64,000 bases of DNA from Incurvaria masculella. Lineage: Eukaryota; Arthropoda; Insecta; Lepidoptera; Incurvariidae. The notes below the pieces were generated by a model. It was not told where the DNA came from and did not search any database. It worked only from the letters and a program-made list of their open reading frames with translations. The position numbers and the translations under genes were made by a program. Of the stretch, positions 12,531 through 25,180 are shown one piece after another. Position 1 is the first letter of the stretch. Every line of letters begins with the position of its first letter. The stretch lies in the NCBI GenBank assembly GCA_946894095.1, contig OX335645.2, positions 20,855,001 to 20,919,000 on the forward strand, written 5' to 3'.

Positions 12531-15056
12531 ATTTATTATATTATATTAAAGTTGATACGGCATTTAAACAACCACTCATAGAAATAGAACATTTACATTC
12601 GTGTAAATATTTTAATCCGACTGCAGTACATTGAGTACTGCATCCAATGCAAAAATATGTCAAAACGTTCAACGATGACAGTAACATTATCTTGGTATAG
12701 TAATTTTATATTCATTTCCAACCAGCTCTGGAACGAGGTTCTCAGTTTAGATGGTATTCATATCACCCCTACTCATCTCTAAAATCAAAGCACCATTCAA
12801 TACTAAGCTGACCTGTAGTTAGGTCTCGAATGTTGATGAATTATATACCTAACCCATCCGTTTGTACCTTGTGTATTACAACAACGGCTCTATTCCCAAA
12901 ACCCTGAATACATACCGCATAAGATGTACACATATATATTTAAAGTCTGACCAACTTCGGTATGGCCCGGTGTTTGTAGGCTTAATAACATTAATGATAA
13001 TTTGTAAACAATGGAAGTTATACTTTGTATTTATGTAAACCCTCATCGACACTAGGATAGTCAAAATATGATCTCCCCTTTTTATATTTTTATTCTGTTT
13101 TTAAAGAGAATAGGAAACTTCAACAATAGATCAAGGCAATTGCAATTTAAATAAGGTAGCACCGAAATGTAACCAAAACTCAAGAAAACAACAATGTATT
13201 AGATGTGATTTTTCCGAGTCTAAAATCCCCTTAATTCGTCCAACATTCATACAACCTTCTTGAACGACAGTTCGCCACGTTAAACTCATAGAAATCCGTA
13301 AACATATACGGTTACTTATATCTAGCTCACGGTTAATCATTCATCACATAAATTTACTTATTTTTAACTACCTAACTCGGATTAATCACAACATGATTAT
13401 TAAGTAAAACAATAAACAATCTGATCTATAGTAAATTTAACTTATTTCAGCACTACCTTTTATAATTCGGTGTATCGGCATCACATGGGTAGACTGATCC
13501 TATCAGAAATAATCTGGTTTCTATGTATCTTGTTTCATGCGATTCATTTGGGTATTGTAGGCAGGCTACAAAAACATAAATCTATGTATATGTAAAGCAA
13601 TATGCTTCCTATAACAGAAACAGTCAGTAACTGTAAATATGGTTTATTCTTCTATTCAATTAGGTGTAAACAAACATTCATTATGAATGTCTAAGGTGAA
13701 AATAAGTTAAATTTATCTGGATGAAAACTTAGTGCTGTACCTATTTAGGTGCAGCCAGGCCTAGGATGGTAGACGCACAAGTTGGTGAACCCTTCAAAGA
13801 TAATAGCTTGTCCAACACCAACATGTATACACCATTACGCCTTCTTCCAAAAAGGATTGGCTGATATGATGTATTTTAAGTTATGTGCATCTTCCAATCG
13901 CGAATTTACTTATATCTAACTAATCTCTGCCTCAATTACTCCGAATGCCAAAACAAGATAACTTCCGAACCTTTCAGTCAGCGTCTACACTACATCAACC
14001 GTACCTCACAATCTTACAATTTCAAATATCAAAATAATGTATTCATATAACTTTGAAGCAAATTTAATTATTTTGAATCCATTCTAACATTAATAAATCA
14101 ACATTTCAAAAGCTATGAGGTTTGGTTGACTTTTTTGGGTGGGAATACCTTAAATAACAATACTGGAAGCATTTAGACTCCACGTTGATTTTGAATTTGA
14201 AAAGATAACTAACTGCTAATGAATTCTCACAAGCTTCGTCTAGTATCATCCAGTTGATCACATGTTTCTAGTCTTAACTAATTACTTCATGAAAGTTCGA
14301 AACGAATCCAGATTAATAAAACAGCTAAAAACCCACTCACGTCTCCCGAATGCTTGATACACAACGTCTTAAATCTAAGGTTACGTTAATAATGCCTTGT
14401 CTATTGTTATAACCAATTAAATATAGTCACAATATAATATAAATATCCGTTAGCATTTAATCAACGAAACAAATGCTTCCTTTCAATGTTAAACTTTGGC
14501 CAAACCTTAAATAAATGGTTTAATTCAATTACTTCCAATTAAATAGTGCTTTAATTTAGAGAGCAATAATAAAGGTAATTTTGATGAACTCACATAATTC
14601 TGGTACAGTTTCACACTCGCGATAGTAAACAAACACTACGGCGCGCGGCGGCGCGGACGCACTGGGAGTCGTCCTGCGCAAGCGGCATCCGAGGCACGAA
14701 TGCTTTCGCTGCGTGTCGTCGCATGAACGATAGGTATAAACAACAACGCAAATCCGCAGGTGCGTTGACGTAAACAAAGCATCTATATTGACCTATGTAT
14801 GTATTAACAACTAATGTAGCGTTATCGCCATAATCACCAAAACATTATTATTTATGTGGAGTTCAATATCTCTAATAACTTTTATAAAATTCTTTAGAAT
14901 AAATTATGTTTTATTATTTACTGAGTGAGGTAATATCAAAAGTATTAAAGATGTATTTATTTCGATACAAACTAGTTTCGTATTCGAAATGTATGTATGT
15001 CTCTTCTGCTGTAAATGATTTAATATTTATTTTGAATAGGTTGGTCCCATTACAGT
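12531..15056. other. Quiet AT-rich stretch
   Basis: No repeat family or credible coding sequence. One GC patch at 14640-14740 contains a short frame (HECFRCV) that looks finger-like but lacks the HX2C spacing of a LIM or C2H2 finger. Confidence 0.5.
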
Positions 15057-15371
15057 TTGACTCCTGCTTCCGACGAATGTCCATATCAAAAACGGTTTAC
15101 CAAATCGGATTACAATCCTTCATTATTACACATAACACCTAATTAGCAAACAGTTTTCTACAGTATACATATACTGCAGGCGATGCACAACAAAATACAT
15201 TTGACGAATGGCGAAAAATGGCTCGGAACACGGTGTAAAGTGCAGTATGAACCGGACGTGCACTGAAAATTAGACAAGTATTTAGCAAACCCATTGTCTC
15301 AACGCGTAAAATGCAATCATTGCATTTCATGCACAACTATTGTAATCACCCGACTGCGTTTGTTATGATAC

Positions 15372-15886
15372 TGTTACGAGCGCGCCCCGCTGCGAAGACA
15401 TAGCGCTGATACACTACCAAAGTGCGCCAAATGGTTCCTTCGAGTCTTGTTGCCTACTTGTCTTGTTGCATTGCGCAGGCTGTCGTCCCATATAAAGTGA
15501 CGCCTCGTCCAGCTGACTTCAGAAACAAATCTCGGACATTCTAGTAATGTTTTGAAGGAGATTGTTCTCGCCTGCTGCCCTACATGGGCGCCTAGAAATC
15601 GGTGGAGTGTTCTGGAAAGAAGCTCCACCGATATAAAAGGCGCCCAAGGCGCTGAGGGCGGCAGTCTATTTTTGGAAGCGAAGTGAGCGACAACAAGCGA
15701 TATTGAAGTGCAGTGAACTAGCTCTGAAGTGAATCAGTGAAGTGAGTGATTTAGTTTGCAAATTAGTGTTTGAATTAACCTAGTGTGAAATTGTATTTGT
15801 GAGTTTGCTTGTGAATTATTTGAAATAAAGGAACAGTGTTGAGTATTGGTGTTTTCTTCTCTAATCTGCACCCTACCCGCGTAACA
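15372..15886 (+). mobile_element. Solo LTR of a gypsy-like retrotransposon
   Basis: A 515-bp unit with matching ends TGTTACG ... CGTAACA, flanked by a 4-bp direct repeat ATAC (15368-15371 and 15887-15890). It has a TATA box ATATAAAAG at 15631, an arthropod-type initiator (CAGT) about 30 bp downstream near 15662, AGTGA-rich leader sequence, and an AATAAA signal at 15824. No internal region, primer-binding site or coding sequence lies beside it. It therefore looks like the product of LTR-LTR recombination. Superfamily assignment to Ty3/gypsy rests on ends and duplication length and is tentative. Confidence 0.85.
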
Positions 15887-15959
15887 ATACTTTGACCCAT
15901 ACGACCGTAACCTCATTTGACTTTTCTTTTGATTTAATTTTACCTTGGATTCGAGGGCG

Positions 15960-16080
15960 CCCCGCCATCGTACGAGTCCCCAGGTCTGACGGGGAATTTC
16001 GCCTCATTAAAAGTTGTGACCCGGGCGGCGGCGGCGGCGGCGGCGGGGCGGCGGGGTGCGGCGGGGGGGAGGCAATTTGA
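15960..16080. other. GC-rich patch with GGC microsatellite
   Basis: GGC repeated about eight times at 16023-16046 followed by GGGGCGGCGGGG. A 62-codon open frame ending in Gly runs is compositional. Confidence 0.5.
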
Positions 16081-16734
16081 CGAAGAAGGCTTACGAGACC
16101 CCTTAACTTGCGCGCCTTATTAACGGCATCTAAACTAGTCTCTCTATCATCTTCGGGACAAGTTAGCGGTGTGCGGGCGGCTCATTACGGGCGACGGATA
16201 AAGGGCGGACGAGAGGCGGCAACGAGAGATAATCATGTTAAAATGTTCCATCTTCTTAACCCATTCGTTCGTTAATGAGGTACTCGAATATTATTTACAT
16301 GGAAAAGTAGGGTTGCCAGGTTATTTAAAACCACATTTTCCAGCCTAATTAGAAATGTATTGGAATCTCGGCTGAGCTCCGGTCAATTTATTTTTGGACA
16401 TTCACTAAAAAAAGGCTGGATCTCGACCATATCGCCACCTACGAGGTCCAATCGACAATATCGCCACAGGGTCCAAATATATGTAGCTAACGACCGCCAG
16501 TACCAACAAAATTCATGAAAATATGTCAAAACCAGAATTTTATTTGTAAACATAATGTAAGTGAGGAATCCTCAATGTTTTACCCGACTTTATTATACTT
16601 TTAATGAATAGCTTTTTTTTGCTCATGCCAAGATCGTTTAACTCCATCGTTTGGGAGATAAAGCAACTTTAATATTACTATCCGCTTGCAACCTTACAGT
16701 CGATGACTGATGACTACGGAAACGTCTACATTTC

Positions 16735-16830
16735 TCAACCCGCCCGCCCAATCGCCGCCCGCCCAAACTGCGCCTCGGCCGCCGCGTGCCCCCCCACCCC
16801 ACCCCACCCCACCCCGCGCCGCCGGCCAGC
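16735..16830. other. C-rich patch with CCCAC repeats
   Basis: CCCGCCCGCCC and CCCCACCCCACCCCACCCCACC (16790-16815); i-motif-type composition. No gene seen. Confidence 0.5.
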
Positions 16831-17403
16831 TTCCACCTGCACTCGAATTAGTAAACAAACGTCTTTACGGTGCCTTTTACGATCCGCGCGATATTTCCGT
16901 TCGTACGTCCGACGCTTTACGACATAATGAATTTGTTGATGAACCGGTAGAGTTTGGAAATAGACCGCGTCTGCTCCACTCTGCGCTTTTATATCTTCGT
17001 TCAGGATGCACGATTCCTTCGCGCATGTGTCCGTAACTTCTTCTATCCTTCAGTCTGTTCAGTCTGAACGTTTTTATTAAAAAGACTAATGCGCGCAGAA
17101 ACTTGAACGTGGATGTATGATTACCGTAAGAGGCCTCATTTTAAAATAAGTAAATTCAAAAGTTAGTGGTAGTGAGACTTTGGGATTACTGGTAAAACAA
17201 CTCACCCAGTGTACTGGCAAGTGAGTGATTAAATTTGACGTTTATTTGCATTTCATACCATGCTTACTATCAAACGACGACTTGGCATTTGGCCAAGTGA
17301 ACTGAAATCTGCCTGTTAGCATGGGAAGAAATGTAACTAAACGGTAACATCCCTGCTTATAACATTCATCGGAATATCGTCTACATTAATGAAAATGCAC
17401 ATA

Positions 17404-18017
17404 CAGGGTGTTTGGTAATTCGATACATTCCTTCTAAGGGGTCATTCTAGAGCTAATTTGCAACAAATTTGTGCTAATAAACTGGGGATCGAAAATCAAT
17501 CATTTTTGAGTTATTTAGGTTTTAATTTTTTTTTTTCCGTCTCGTTACCAAAAAAATATAATTATAAAATAACTACTCCCTTCTGGGTACTTAATCACCT
17601 ATTATCTAATAGCGCAAAACAAACTAAACAAAAAAAAATGTTACTTGTTTGCAACTGTACAGCATTTGTACATTTTCTTGAAGCTTATAAAATGATGAAG
17701 TTCTTCCATAATTTGCATGCCACGTGTTATACATTTTTTTTAAGTAATCCTCTTCGATTTAAATACGTTTTGTCATTTTTTTTCATAACATTTGATTTAT
17801 GATCTTTTATTTCTGAGATTACGGACATTTTGAGGGAACATATTTTTTTAAAGTAGTCTCTCATTCGTCACCTATTAGAAAATTTCCAAAAAAAATTAAA
17901 ACCTAAATAACTCAAAAACTATTGATTTTTGTCCCCCAGTATATTGGGACAAATTTGTTGCAAATTAGCTCTAGAATGACCCCTTAGAAGGAATGTATCG
18001 AATTACCAAACAACCTG
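17404..18017. mobile_element. Long-TIR nonautonomous DNA transposon with TA target
   Basis: A 614-bp element whose first ~125 bp (17404-17530) are repeated in inverse at the end (about 17890-18017) with only a few differences. Ends CAGGGTGTTTGGTAATTC and its inverse; both sides abut TA. The layout fits a Tc1/mariner-type nonautonomous element. Interior open frames are AT-rich and not recognisable. Confidence 0.75.
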
Positions 18018-18184
18018 TATATGTCAACAATACTTGATGACCCTGTGTAACCCACTCGTTAAAACCGCCACCAGTTAAAACGAGCTGCCCGAAGCGTTCT
18101 CACTTTTTCCACCCAATGAAAAGTGGTCCGAGAGTTGAACTCGCAAATAAAGGAATGATTAGAAAACAATCTCGCTCAGCTCGT

Positions 18185-18300
18185 TAGCGCCCGCCCTAGC
18201 TAATTAGGTGAGGCGGGCGGTACGGGGCGGGTTGGGGTGCGCGGGACGTGAGGGGGGGGGGCAGTAATGAGGCGCGATCGCCGCCGCCGATATAACGAAG
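18185..18300. other. GC-rich patch with G9 run
   Basis: GGCGGGCGGTACGGGGCGGG and a run of nine G at 18252-18260 between CTAATTAGG and CGCGATCGCC. No gene seen. Confidence 0.4.
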
Positions 18301-18420
18301 GCTATTTACGCGGCTAGTGGTGCGCGCATTCGAATCTCGACACTCGAAAAATATTTCTCCGCGAACGCTATATCCTAATCTATAAAAAAACCCGTATGAC
18401 TATGTACAGACCGTCTTTAA

Positions 18421-19297
18421 ACTAAGCTTGATTCCAAATGTTGTCTAGGTAGGCGTAATGAAAACGTTACATTTGAACTATAAGTTAAGTAATGTTATTG
18501 TGAACAAAAAATATCATAGATATTTATAGGTTTCTATCTGTGAAATGTGAATTGCACCATTATTCTGAAATCGCCGCCTGTGGATTTTTATTATCCCTAT
18601 TCAACAGTGGTGTGACGCTAGCAATATATCCCTTCCCCTTTCATCTACGCCGACTCCGACGGACAAGCTAAAGGATTGCACAGTTGGGTGTCGATAGGCG
18701 GACGCCGCGCGACGCTCCGACCACTGAGCACAAAGCCCCCGCGGATTAGGGTCGTTAAGAATGCTGCACGGCGCTCGTAACAAGATGGCCAGATAGCGGC
18801 TCGCGATTTGTCGGATTATGGATTATTCCGCTTCATTTGTAGGGCGGGCGGCCCTCCTCCCGCCACACCGCGCCCCGTCGCGGCAAGGGAACGAACTTGT
18901 TCCCGCCTCATATTGGACCCTATGTCCTAGGACGAGGCATAGGATAAAGAGGAAGGGATGGATTGCTAACCGTCATACCAGTGTTACCTATATGTTGTTT
19001 TGTAAAACTTTGGTATGGGTAATGTCAACTACTCAAAATTGTTTTGAAACTTGTATGTCGGCTCTTCTCGGAACGACAGATTGCTAATGTGTCCAAGTGT
19101 ATATATCCTACCTATGGATAAGAAATACAATGAAAATGAAATGTTTAGGGATAAAAAAAGCGTTGCAATTCTCATTTCGAATACATTGAATAGAAAACAA
19201 TGGATTTCAATGATATTTTTATTTGATCCTTAATTTGATGAATAAACATAACGTTTTCATCACGCCTTCTTAGGCGAAATTTAGAATCAAGCTTAGT
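18421..19297. mobile_element. TTAA-flanked inverted-repeat element (~880 bp)
   Basis: Ends ACTAAGCTTGATTC and GAATCAAGCTTAGT are inverted copies, and similarity continues through GTAATGAAAACGTTA and its complement for about 50 bp. TTAA occurs on both sides (18417-18420, 19298-19301). The interior includes a GC-rich stretch (18640-18940) that may be captured host sequence. No transposase recognised. Confidence 0.6.
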
Positions 19298-20052
19298 TTA
19301 ATGAACTGGTTCTGGCAGTGAAGGCAGATGGCGCTGGTTAGAAATTCTAGTACCAGCGAAAAAAAGCAGTTTTGAGGGTTGTATGACGTTAACTAACTAT
19401 ACCTTTCACTTAAATCCATGGAAATCCAAGTTATTCTAACTGACAGAAAATCATATAATTCTTCCTTACCCTATTCTTATTGTTGTCGTATATAATTCAT
19501 TGGCTATCCGGCGACGGGCCAACAGATATTGCTATGAGGCGATGTATTTCTATGTACACTTTTACACTTTTATGGTCCCAAGTGTATGGGTCTCATCCAG
19601 GCGTTTTCTTTGACGTAATATTACTAAATAACCTGGGATCGAATGCAAGGAATAAATAAGGCAGTCGTGCAGGCAAAAAGGCCCCGCGTCGATAAGATAC
19701 GACTAAATGCAACGTAAGACTTCTTATCCTGCCAATAGCGTTGCATATGAATGTCGAGCCGTTGCGGCGTATCGTATGTCACTTTAACGAAGACGTTAAA
19801 ATTAATTGGCCCATCTGCCGAGTGACGCATCAGCTGAGCCACCTGATTTCCCGTCGCGGGGGCGGCGCGGTGAGGGGGTGGTGGTGGGGGGGGGGCGGTG
19901 CGGCGGCGACCGCATCCCTCAAGTTAAATTGTCGCGGCGTAACGAGCCCCCGTGGGTACGCGCGCGGAGCCTCCGGGTACATCGGCGTTGCTTCCGACCT
20001 CCGCCGTGTGGAGACGGGACCAGTGGATCGGCAGAACCAACTGTTGGTTAGC

Positions 20053-20275
20053 TCTGGGCCTGGGGGACGCATCATAAAGTCCAAAAAGCACAAGGTCCAA
20101 AACCCATACCGTCCAAAACACTAATGAATACGGAACTTATTCAATAAGGTTAGGACGTTAGGTTAGATGATAATATTTGCATTTACAAATATATGCAAAA
20201 ATACATACTTTTGGATTTTCTGGGTTTTGGACCTTATGCTTTTTGGACTTTGTGAAGGCGACCCCGGGCCTGTAC
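20053..20275. mobile_element. Foldback element with ~45-bp inverted ends
   Basis: Left GGGCCTGGGGGACGC and AAAGTCCAAAAAGCACAAGG pair with right CTTATGCTTTTTGGACTTTG and GCGACCCCGGGCC. A related single-ended fragment lies at about 50195-50280. Confidence 0.6.
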
Positions 20276-20674
20276 TATGTATTTTTTATTTATTCTATTA
20301 ATCCATTATAAAAATACGTGAAAGAACTTAAAATGTTATATCGTGACACTTTGGATTAAACTATTCCAATATATCTATTTCAACAAAGTAAATAAAAATA
20401 AATATATTTTTTATGAGTTCCGACCAGGATCAAATTGATCATGAGTCTATTTATTATAGTATAATTTTTTTCAGAAATAATTAAATTTAAAATGAATTCT
20501 GCTCTTCGCTGAATGTGAACAATGTGAACAGTTCAATGTTAGTACTAGTTCATGACGGAAATATTGGAATTAAAACTAAACATGCAAATCTGTCGCAATT
20601 TTTGTTGTTGCCACCACAGTAGTGCCTCGCTTCATGGTCCGTGCTGGCGAAGATGTTTAGTTTAAAAGACTTAG

Positions 20675-20790
20675 GGCCGAGTGCACGAAAGGACAAAAAA
20701 TCAAAATCAACGTCAAAGTATGATTAAACACGTCACGTGTTTGAACATTGATTAACTCAGCCGTCTCTTCGTGAAATCGGGGCTAAGTGG
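20675..20790 (-). mobile_element. Small foldback element, family F copy 2 (shortened)
   Basis: Inverse orientation of the 3526 element, from GGGCCGAGTGCACGAAAGGA to CTTCGTGAAATCGGGGC, with the middle shortened so that only one CACGTGTTTGA block remains. Confidence 0.65.
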
Positions 20791-20889
20791 ACGTTAAAAA
20801 TAAAGATCATGGTTCAAAATCCAGTAAAGCTTCTTTGAACTGTCTAATGATAAACTATGACAATCTGAGTTCAGTAAACAATGAGCACG

Positions 20890-21031
20890 TTCCAAGGAAT
20901 GTGACATGTATGTATGTGTACTCGACCGTGAAGCAAGGTCGCTTTAATTAAGGAAAGAGCCCAGTAAAAATAACTAATGTGTCCTTGCTGCACTATCGAT
21001 TATACATGCATACATGTCACATTCCTTGGAA
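20890..21031. mobile_element. Short foldback element, family E
   Basis: Arms TTCCAAGGAATGTGACATGT and inverse at 21012-21031; pairing continues through the CACGGTCGA/AAGCAAGG segments. Partial copies of the same end (TGTCCTTGCTTCACGGTCGA) occur at about 9655-9727 and 42720-42770, and its GCTGGTTCGGGTCCAGCC partner at 6415 and 42676. Confidence 0.6.
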
Positions 21032-21294
21032 TAAGCGACGTACCTACTTAGAACGAAACAGTATATTTACTTAATGAGGACATTGCTTGGTTGGATTGGA
21101 TTGGACTAGGACTCGTCTCGAACGAGTCGCTTCATCGTGTAAGTACATCGAAACACACACAAACTGGTCCGGTCGTTGCACGTTGCCGCCATGATTACCG
21201 TGCAAACGTCGCGTGGTCCTTCCAAATGATCGACCAACGTGTTCGAATCCGACAGCTAGTATCGGGTGGGTCACGAAGGGGTTGCCAGCCTCCG

Positions 21295-21415
21295 TAGTCC
21301 AGTAGTGCGACGCCTTGCGATTCGATGAGCTGAGTGAAGCACCTCTGAGCGCTGTTGGGTTCTGGTTGGGTGACCATTTTCAACCGGCCGTGGTTCGGAT
21401 TCCTCGTAAACTAAT
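21295..21415 (+). mobile_element. Diverged 5S-like SINE head fragment
   Basis: TGAGTGAAGCACCTCTGAGC ... GGTTGGGTGACCATTTTCAA followed by CCGGCCGTGGTTCGGATTCC matches the head and first part of the body of the 287 SINE on the opposite strand. Body truncated soon after. Confidence 0.5.
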
Positions 21416-21452
21416 TTATATATATTGTTTTGTTGTAAATAAACATGATATA

Positions 21453-21566
21453 AATCCACCACCTCCAGCTACAAAAATCCTAAAGTTACCTTTCGGTTAC
21501 ACCATGTAAATATGCCATGTAACCGAAAGTTAACTATCGGATTTCAGGTATCTGGAGGTGGTGAAA
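21453..21566. mobile_element. Palindromic repeat, family D copy 1
   Basis: Near-perfect hairpin: CCACCACCTCCAGCTAC ... TTTCGGTTACA pairs with TGTAACCGAAAG ... GGAGGTGGTGA. Homologous to 42887-43014. Confidence 0.65.
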
Positions 21567-22567
21567 ACAGGGGTAAGATCTTTCGAGAACAATTCTTGTT
21601 ATTTCCTCGGAACATGATACGTTAGCAACCGTATTTCAGCTCGGATGTTCTCGTTCAACTGCTAAATTGTCCTAGGTTCAATAATGTAAACCTTTTATTT
21701 TAAATAACCCTATAAAAATCATCAAACGCTGTTAAATCCGGGAAACGAGCGGGCTGAATTGTTGAAAATCTCGAAATTAAACGCTCAACGAAAGTCTGTC
21801 TTCGGATCGCCATTCTTGGATAACTTTGGATAACTGAAAATTATCCATGATTAATCTCCAAAATGTATTTAATAATTTGTAGAAAACAAGAACAAAAAAA
21901 AATTGTGTTTTAAATCGCGTCGTGACTTTAGCCCCACCCAGTACAAACCTATTGGCACACACATTGCCACAGTTTTTTTGACTTCACTGTTGTCAACACA
22001 TGTAATCTTCTATTCGATTCGTTGTATAAACTAGTTTCAGATATAAAACTCATCGCTCCGACTGCGACGAGTGTAACTCGATGTGTGCTCTCCTCCAGAA
22101 TATTCGCTACTCCATGTCCCTGCTGTCGGAAACTCCGCTGACACGCCAGCAATACACACGAAACTTGCAAACTGAAGATGCGTCAATTCAATACGCTAGT
22201 TCCCACTCTCAAATTTCAGGGTATAGTTTGTGGAATCGCTAACTGGACAATAATATAATTATTGAGACTAGTTCGAATTTATTCTTCCAGGTAAGGCTTG
22301 TCAGCTGTCAGTGTGCGGGAAAATTACTTTCCCTTAGGAACGCTGCGTATGCTGCTAGGTAATACTCATCTGTTCATTAATGTTTCAGAGATTACTTAAT
22401 GTTAACGAGGTCTTGAATGAAACGATCGGCGAACTGAATAGATGTATATTGCTAGTGCAAAGGTAGGTACATATAAAATGTCCGCGCGCGAGCTCGGTCG
22501 GAAGCGGAGACGGAATGCGAGGCCCGCGCCGGGCGGCGCGAAGGCAAGCATTTCCAAGTGGTAAGCA

Positions 22568-22858
22568 TAAAAAAACCGGCCAAGTGCGAGTGGGACCCGC
22601 ACACGAAGGGTTCCGTACTATCAACATCAAAGAATCACGTTATTTGTATGGCCCCCCCCTTTAATTTTTATAATTTTTTTATTTTACCTATTTGTTGTTA
22701 TAGCGGCAAAATAAATACACACCCTGTGAAAATTTCAGCTGCCTACCTATTACGGTTCATGACATACAGCCCTATGACAGACGGACGGACGGACGGCCGG
22801 ACAGCGGAGGCTTAGTAATAGGGTTCCTTCTTCACCCTGGGTACGGAACCCTAATAAA
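22568..22858 (+). mobile_element. Family-B repeat, intact copy
   Basis: AAAAAACCGGCCAAGTGCGA ... GGGTACGGAACCCTAATAAA, about 290 bp, with ACGG repeats near 22783-22800. Useful as the reference for the other copies. Confidence 0.7.
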
Positions 22859-23529
22859 ACAAAACAATAAATACAGCGCCTGCGTATAGTGCTCTTTCAT
22901 ATTTGAACTAAATTTGGTTCCTTGCGAACAAAATTGAAAGTCAAAATATTTTGATCGTGTTAACTTAGAAGGGACCTTAGGCCTTTTCAATTTCATATTA
23001 ATTTCAAATTACTATCTTTACGCGTTCCTGGGAAAACGACCTTGAACACATTGATGTGATCCTATGAGGGAAACCCTAAAAATTTGTTAAAGTATGCGGG
23101 CACGGCCTTCATTCGCAGAACCATCTCGACAATCACCAACACTTATGAAAAGGGCACACGCACACGAGGGGTGGCACGCACACAGGCGCACCCGGACCGT
23201 ATCCGGCCCAACTCCAATTACTAGCGAAATCGTCGTGCGTTATTAGGGCATTTTATAATGAGGCGGGCATGTCGTGCGGCGCACAATATAACGAACTCGC
23301 GAGATAGGCCGCCCATTAATTACGGCGCCCGGACCGTGCCCGGGTGCCCGGATAGTGCCCGGACCCAATTAGTGGCCGGCCGAACGTTGTCACCTGATCG
23401 CATCGCCGAAATATTTGTCGTCTCGTCAGCGCTGACGAGCGGGCCTCTGGCGTGCGTTAGATTGCGTCGGGCACCTCGTGGATTGCACCGGCGCTAGCAG
23501 CAGTTGCATAGCTACTTCTAGATGTAAAT

Positions 23530-24045
23530 AAAGGAATCGCAATAGAAGGCAATTGCTTGACCTAACTTTCCTCCACAAACTGATAAACGGTGACGTGGAT
23601 TGCCCTGAACTCCTAGGTAAAGTCGGTATCTTGGTGCCACGATTCAATTCTAGGTTACGTAACAACAAAACTTTTGAAGTTCCACTTACTACTTCTAATT
23701 TAGCATCAGAGTCAAGCTTGCCGAGAATTTTACGTTGTTATAATGATATCCCCAGTCAAATAGAATTTGATATTTTTAACCTTAGTAGTTATACTTTTAA
23801 ACAATATATTGGTTTCTACTTGTCAGAAATTGATTAGACTTATACACATTATTTTATAATTTATCTTTCGTAATAATAATTTAGTTTAAGAGCTTAATTT
23901 GAGTGCTGTGTATACCTATTATTGGTACTCACACCCTGAATGTGGCACTTACTCTTGTAGTATTGTACTGTTAGCATAGTTATATAAGTTGTTCGTGTGT
24001 TTACTGTTGGTGTACCTATACATGAATAAATAAATTAATAAAGGA
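23530..24045 (+). pseudogene. 5'-truncated LINE: end of the reverse transcriptase ORF and 3' UTR
   Basis: Frame 23541-23837 encodes the C-terminal end of a CR1/Jockey-type polyprotein. RRQLLDLTFLHKLINGD, VDCPELLGKV and YNDIPSQIEFDIFNLS are hallmarks of the region after the reverse transcriptase core. It ends at TAG 23835-23837. A stop at 23529-23531 lies upstream in the same frame, and no endonuclease or catalytic domain is left. The 3' UTR runs to an AATAAATAAATTAATAAAGG tail. The fragment is dead. Confidence 0.7.
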
Positions 24046-24444
24046 AAGTCCGTATCTGCGGTGTATCGTGTCATGTGACAAGAAGCGACCAGGGTCGGTG
24101 AAGGAAGTTCGGTAGCGACCTGGGTCGGTGAAGGTTTTTTTATGAATGCAAAGGGACACTTCCGATCAAGGCACTTGCCGTACGATACATGACGCTCACA
24201 TGATACCCGCATCCGAACCCGCATCACGTCAATTGCCGCTAAGAACTTTCGTACAGAATGTAGGACTAAGCTCGCCCCTAGCACGAATATATGTAATGAT
24301 GTCGTTGTTACTGTACGCTCCCAACTTATATGCGCAACCAAAGGACATGGAGCATAGAAAGCATGGGCTACATCGAGTGAATTCGCTGCTTCAGGTTATT
24401 TTAGAAGTTTGGAGTGATATCCCAACCAAGTAATCGCATCCATA

Positions 24445-24780
24445 TTTTTTTTTATGCGACCTGACATGGATGGCTAATACCACATAACTACCGTTATGAT
24501 ATTAGCCCAATACACCACATTCCCGAAGGAATTCGGTGCCATGCCAGCACCTTCCCTTTATGAGCACGGCTACATTGAACTGGATGGAAAACACGGACAA
24601 TTTTTCATTGCCGCTTCGACCATCTTTTCATCCAATGCGATGGTACCAACCCGGGCGGGCTTAAACCCTACCACCTAGTAGGGGAAGGGGACCTACAGTT
24701 TTACATTGGTTCTGAACCATGGAGCAGCTCGCATTTGTGACGAAATGCACTTATCGAACTCGGAAAGAGAAATATGATAA
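24445..24780 (-). mobile_element. Family-A SINE copy
   Basis: T run, then the shared body (GGATGGCTAATACCACA, GAACTGGATGGAAAACACGG, CCAACCCGGGCGGG, GAAGGGGACCTACAG) and part of the tRNA-like-head junction (CGAAATGCACTTATCGAACTC). Confidence 0.7.
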
Positions 24781-24994
24781 ATAATTATCCGTAGATAGAC
24801 TACTGAAACGAGTATTCTTGCTTGATTTTGACAAATATAAATCAACTGAAACACCTGGTTCAATCCAACGTAATTATGTTGGTAAAAAACATTGCAGGGA
24901 ATTAGGTATATACTCGTCTTAGTTGGTACAGTTTTAAACTGAGTCAAACGCTTTTTTTGAGCGACTCGCTTGGCTCCGGAAGGAATATTGTGCT

Positions 24995-25180
24995 TCTATA
25001 GGAATACTAGTTGAGGTTCCCGGCTCCGCTCGGGTCAGTTTAGTATCGGACTGATGTCGGACTGAACCTAACATTTTACGTTATAGTTCCCCGTACACAC
25101 TTTCATCCCTTTGAGTTTAATTTTCAGCACAAAAGGGTAGCCTATGTCCTTTTCTCAGGTCTAGTCACTCTATATACAAA
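24995..25180. repeat. Dispersed repeat, family H
   Basis: TAGTTGAGGTTCCCGGCTCC ... AAAGGGTAGCCTATGTCCTT. The first ~35 bp recur at 49312-49345 and 52136-52170. Looks like a non-LTR or SINE-type tail common in insects; class uncertain. Confidence 0.45.

Noticed and set aside
14640..14740. Possible LIM or zinc-finger coding exon (HECFRCV)
   Set aside because: Spacing of His and Cys does not fit LIM or C2H2, and the frame closes quickly.
16704..16725. CTGATGACTACGGAAACGTC, a third hammerhead-like string
   Set aside because: Only 5 nt between the core and GAAA, so stem II cannot form, and flanks do not pair as stem I. Probably chance.
17458..17802. 114-codon open frame inside the long-TIR element
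   Set aside because: Phe/Lys-rich AT-driven frame starting within the terminal repeat; no transposase catalytic motif visible.
24146..24433. 95-codon open frame and opposing 130-codon frame
   Set aside because: Both overlap LINE tail and unique sequence, no recognisable motifs.
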